DNA of 64,000 nucleotides from Streptomyces sp. CB01635 (GTDB taxonomy: Bacteria; Actinomycetota; Actinomycetes; Streptomycetales; Streptomycetaceae). This document shows, in pieces, positions 61,444-64,000 of this stretch. Position 1 is the stretch's first letter. The number at the start of each line of letters is the position of its first letter. Under the pieces are notes generated by a model. The model ran no database searches. It had not been told where the DNA came from and saw only the letters and a program-made list of their open reading frames with translations. The DNA lies in contig NZ_NNBL01000003.1 in assembly GCF_002803065.1 (NCBI RefSeq), positions 827,461 to 891,460 of the forward strand, given 5' to 3'. A program made the translations under genes and the position numbers.

Positions 61444-61484
61444 CGACCGCGTCGGTTGACGAACACCGTCAACCGACGCGGTCG
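61444..61484. promoter_or_regulatory. Perfect 17-bp inverted repeat, operator of MFS/ArsR pair
   Basis: CGACCGCGTCGGTTGAC (61444-61460) and GTCAACCGACGCGGTCG (61468-61484), spacer GAACACC. The core GTTGAC-N7-GTCAAC has the size and symmetry of an ArsR-type operator. It lies between the divergent MFS exporter and its presumed regulator. Confidence 0.8.
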
Positions 61485-61512
61485 TCGGCTGTCGACCACC
61501 GAGAATGAGGGG

Positions 61513-62598
61513 ATGACGTTGAGGATCGACATCGGCGGCCTGCCGTCCGGACGACTGCGGTTCGCTGCCTCCCCGCTGGCCGAGCTGACCGCGATGCTGC
61601 ACGTGCTGGCCGAACCCGGTCATCACCCGCAACTCGCCGGCTGGGCCGGGGACGTCTGGGCCGGGCTGCGGCCGGAGCTGGCCGAGCGGCTCAGGGAAGC
61701 GGAGTTCCTCTGGCGTTCCTCACGAGCAGACTTCCTGGTCCCCGCCCGTCCCCGGCCGACCCTCGCCGAGGAGTTGGACGATGTGGACCGGATCGACGAC
61801 GAAACCTATGTGACCGCCGCGCTCGTCACCACGTGCGGCAGCAACCGGGTCCACTTCGCCGCGCCGTCACCGCTCGCCGACGCGACGGCGCGCGAGCGGG
61901 CCCTGGACCTCGCCCAGGCCCGCGGCGCGCTCCAAGAGGCCTTCGCGGAACGGCTGCTCGCGGACCCCGCAGCCGTGCGGGCACGGGTGCGCGACACCCT
62001 CGAACAGTGCGCCGAGGCCTTCTTCGACGCCGCCTGGATGGGCGTCGCCGTGCAACTCGCCACCGACCTGCGCCTGAAGAACGACCTGATGAGGCGCCAG
62101 GGCATCGGGGCGGCACTCGCGTCGATCTCCAGCGCCGTCACCCTGGCACCGGACGGCAACTGCATCATCGTGGACAAGCTGCAGGACAATGCGACCGCCG
62201 CCCACGGCACCGGGGTCACTTTCCTCCCCAGCGTCTTCGGCCGCCCGCACCTGGTGGCGGTCCACGCGCCCGGTTGGCATCCGGTGGTGCAGTACCCCGT
62301 CGCCGAGCCGAGTCCCTCGGTGCCGGTATCGCTGGAAACGGTCACGCTACGCCTGGAGGCGCTCGCGCATCCGGTACGGCTGCGGCTGCTGCGCACTCTG
62401 GCCCGCGGCCCGCACACCACCGGTGAGCTGGCCCACGCCTGGGAGCTTTCGCCCCCGGAAGTCTCCCGCCACCTCGCTGTCCTGCGCCGCGCGGGCCTGC
62501 TCACGGCCCGGCGGCAGGGCCGTTACGTCCGTTACACCGTCAATCTGCCCGATCTGACGGCGCTGGGGGCCGACCTGCTGGCGGCCGTACTGCGCTGA
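61513..62598 (+). CDS. DUF5937 / ArsR-type winged-helix regulator
   Basis: 361 residues from ATG 61513. Residues 1-275 are the DUF5937 effector domain (ASPLAELTAMLHVLAEPGHH), then the C-terminal HTH: LEALAHPVRLRLLRTLARGP, TGELAHAWELSPPEVSRHLA and the wing ARRQGRYVRYTVNLP. Typical of Streptomyces repressors that control a divergent MFS exporter. The ligand is probably a small molecule expelled by the exporter. The adjacent 17-bp dyad is its likely operator. Confidence 0.85.
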   Translation: MTLRIDIGGLPSGRLRFAASPLAELTAMLHVLAEPGHHPQLAGWAGDVWAGLRPELAERLREAEFLWRSSRADFLVPARPRPTLAEELDDVDRIDDETYVTAALVTTCGSNRVHFAAPSPLADATARERALDLAQARGALQEAFAERLLADPAAVRARVRDTLEQCAEAFFDAAWMGVAVQLATDLRLKNDLMRRQGIGAALASISSAVTLAPDGNCIIVDKLQDNATAAHGTGVTFLPSVFGRPHLVAVHAPGWHPVVQYPVAEPSPSVPVSLETVTLRLEALAHPVRLRLLRTLARGPHTTGELAHAWELSPPEVSRHLAVLRRAGLLTARRQGRYVRYTVNLPDLTALGADLLAAVLR

Positions 62599-63036
62599 GC
62601 AGCTTCGGTCTGCCGGAACGCGGGCGACCGCCGCCTTCGCAACATCGTCCGACTCGGCAGGCCGCCGAGCAGTACCGGCGCGACCGCCTGCTGCCCTCGG
62701 GCAGCCGGGCAGCGGACCGGCTGCAGGACGTTCCTCCTGGCCATACCCCGGGGGCGTCCTGTCCGGCCGTGCGGGCCAGGGCCTGTCACTCCTCGTCGAT
62801 CGCGTCCTTGTCGCGAAGCGGACGCAGACCGCCGGGCAGGTTCGGGGGGCTGGAAGGAGGCGGTCGGCTGGCCGGTCACTTTCGCCCGAGGGGTCGCTGG
62901 ATCGGGGCGACACGCGTGGGATGTCTTGGTTTCGTGCATGTCCTGAGGCGGTCGAGCGCAGGGGAGTCATTGAAGTTGAGTCCGGGTTCAGGTACGTTGC
63001 GAATGCTTCCCGAACCTGCGACCAGGAGGCTGTCTC
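62599..63036. other. 438-base region without a clear gene
   Basis: No frame here has full coding bias with a start. On the minus strand, a stop-terminated stretch GLRPLRDKDAIDEE ends near 62787 and may be the tail of a decayed gene. Codon bias is patchy. A GGAGG at about 63024 belongs to the HAD gene. Confidence 0.4.
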
Positions 63037-63678
63037 TTGGGTACCCGAATCAGCGCCGTCCTCTTCGACTTCGGGGGAGTGCTGACCAGTAGCGTGTTCA
63101 AGGCGTTCGAGGCCTTCGGTACCAAGCTCGGCGTGGATCCGCGGCTCCCGCTCCGGCTGCTCGCGAAGGACGAGCCCTCCGGCGCCCTCCTCGTGGAGCA
63201 TGAGGAAGGCAGACTCGGCCAGCGTGACTTCGAGGACGGTTTCGCCGAGCGGCTGCGCGCGCACGGAGCCGATGTCCAGGGCCCCGGACTCCTGTCCCTG
63301 ATGCAGACCGAACTGCGCCCCGACCGGGCGATGCTCGACCTCGTCGCCGAGCTTCGGACCGCGGGACACCGCGTGGGCCTGCTCTCCAACTCCCTGGGCG
63401 ACGACTGCTACGCGGGCTTCGACCTTGAGTCCATGTTCGACGCCGTGGCGATCTCCGGAGAGATCGGCGTACGCAAACCGTCCCGGCGTGCCTACGCCAT
63501 CGCGTGCGAGCGGCTCGGCACCGAGCCCGCCGAGACCGTCATGGTCGACGACCTCGAACACAACATCGTCGCGGCACGACGTGCCGGCCTCGCCGGGATC
63601 GTCCACCGCGAAGCGGCGGCGACCGCCAAGGAGTTGAGGTCCTTGCTGCACCTGGACGTGGCGAAAGAGGCGACATAG
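63037..63678 (+). CDS. HAD superfamily hydrolase
   Basis: 213 residues from TTG 63037, with GGAGG eight bases upstream. Motif I is VLFDFGGVLTS (Asp11), motif II VGLLSNSLGDD, motif III Lys in IGVRKPSRRAYAIA and motif IV VMVDDLEHNIVAARRAG. An epoxide-hydrolase N-terminal/phosphatase-like HAD; it removes phosphate or a halogen from a small metabolite. Substrate unknown. A 9-bp minisatellite follows its stop. Confidence 0.88.
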   Translation: MGTRISAVLFDFGGVLTSSVFKAFEAFGTKLGVDPRLPLRLLAKDEPSGALLVEHEEGRLGQRDFEDGFAERLRAHGADVQGPGLLSLMQTELRPDRAMLDLVAELRTAGHRVGLLSNSLGDDCYAGFDLESMFDAVAISGEIGVRKPSRRAYAIACERLGTEPAETVMVDDLEHNIVAARRAGLAGIVHREAAATAKELRSLLHLDVAKEAT

Positions 63679-63683
63679 ACAGC

Positions 63684-63764
63684 GGCAGCACAGGCAGCAC
63701 AGGCAGCACAGGCAGCACAGGCAACACAGGCAGCACACGAAGCACGCGCAACACGGGCAGACGC
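63684..63764. repeat. 9-bp minisatellite GGCAGCACA
   Basis: Four perfect GGCAGCACA units (63684-63719), GGCAACACA (63720-63728), another perfect unit (63729-63737) and three degenerate units to 63764. It lies between the HAD gene stop and the acyl-CoA dehydrogenase start. Confidence 0.85.
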
Positions 63765-63848
63765 GCAGCCCGATGCCCGATCCCGCTAGCCGGCTGCGCC
63801 GCGCTGCCGCGCCGGTCCCTGAAATCCATCCCCCGTGAGGAGAACCAC

Positions 63849-64000
63849 GTGTTCGAGCTGACCGACAGGGCCAAGGAGTACCAGGAGAAACTGCTCGCCT
63901 TCATGGACGAGCGGATCTACCCGGCGGAGTCCGTCTACGAGGCGCAGATGGCGGAGTCCGGCGATCCGCACTTCCACCCGCCCGTCCTCGAAGAGCTCAA
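63849..64000 (+). CDS. Acyl-CoA dehydrogenase, N-terminal part
   Basis: GTG 63849 with GAGGAG upstream begins VFELTDRAKEYQEKLLAFMD then ERIYPAESVYEAQM and HFHPPVLEELK, the usual N-terminal helix bundle of a group of actinobacterial acyl-CoA dehydrogenases. The rest is beyond the window. The catalytic residues cannot be seen. Role: FAD-linked first step of beta-oxidation of an acyl-CoA. Confidence 0.75.
   Translation, partial: MFELTDRAKEYQEKLLAFMDERIYPAESVYEAQMAESGDPHFHPPVLEEL

Noticed and set aside
62347-63738. Minus-strand frame with CLCC repeats at its start
   Set aside because: The repeat is the translated minisatellite at 63684-63764; the rest overlaps HAD and ArsR genes in shadow frames.
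1-64000. tRNA, rRNA and CRISPR
   Set aside because: No cloverleaf with a typical T-loop GTTCGA context, no rRNA stretch and no regularly spaced direct repeats with unique spacers were seen; the only arrays are short tandem repeats.

Overview
The window looks like a Streptomyces chromosome (inference). The evidence is very high GC with strong third-position GC bias, frequent GTG/TTG starts with GGAGG-type sites, many ATGA overlaps, and typical actinomycete families (F420-linked oxidoreductases, streptogrisin-type protease, PucR, HxlR, DUF5937-ArsR, cyclophilin A). I saw no rRNA, tRNA or CRISPR array. The first and last genes are cut by the window edges.

Layout. 1-9.3 kb: end of a TauE/SafE permease; an APC permease + nitrilase-family hydrolase operon with a divergent TetR gene and a perfect operator; a MerR / DUF4188 divergent pair; a NAD+-dependent DNA ligase with a DNA-damage-type promoter; small membrane proteins; an F420-type oxidoreductase. 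9.3-24.6 kb: TPR protein, FG-GAP secreted protein, secreted GH27 alpha-galactosidase, acetyltransferases, AIM24 protein, MarR + isochorismatase-like pair, anchored serine protease, cyclophilin, FUSC exporter, and a solitary pstS with a PHO-box-like site. 24.8-34.9 kb: catabolic cluster 1, with a class II aldolase and a D-2-hydroxyacid dehydrogenase divergent from a double-module Lrp regulator, then a YtcJ-like amidohydrolase and an MHS transporter; after it come an MFS permease, a sulfatase and PadR. 35-46.8 kb: cNMP-binding protein, ankyrin protein, CDF metal exporter with divergent ArsR, HIT, cupin, GNAT, AlkB, TOPRIM protein, a VWA/MoxR pair, HxlR, SRPBCC + LLM oxidoreductase, VOC protein. 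47-59.6 kb: catabolic cluster 2, with rocD and ddaH (arginine/ornithine chemistry), Lrp and PucR regulators, then a divergent operon of fused ureAB, a divergent ureC-like gene, a second YtcJ-like amidohydrolase, a second MHS transporter, a ThDP enzyme and an aminoaldehyde-type dehydrogenase. 59.6-64 kb: decayed integrase, an MFS exporter controlled by a DUF5937-ArsR regulator with a 17-bp operator, a HAD hydrolase, a 9-bp minisatellite, and the start of an acyl-CoA dehydrogenase.

The most interesting unit is cluster 2. A urease-like pair without any nickel accessory gene, and with the flap cysteine replaced, is translationally coupled or close to an amidohydrolase, transporter, 2-oxoacid decarboxylase-like ThDP enzyme and aldehyde dehydrogenase, beside arginine-related genes and a PucR regulator. 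I infer an uptake-and-degradation pathway for an amide, ureido or guanidino nitrogen compound; the substrate is unknown. The amidohydrolase + MHS cassette occurs in both clusters. A second notable item is the ligase: it has a RecA-independent DNA-damage promoter motif placed for leaderless transcription, and changes at two conserved adenylation residues. Signs of gene decay or transfer are the integrase remnant (59.7-60.2 kb), an alpha/beta-hydrolase tail (46.9-47.1 kb), a DUF305 tail (36.4-36.6 kb) and a MITE-like inverted repeat (46.3-46.4 kb).
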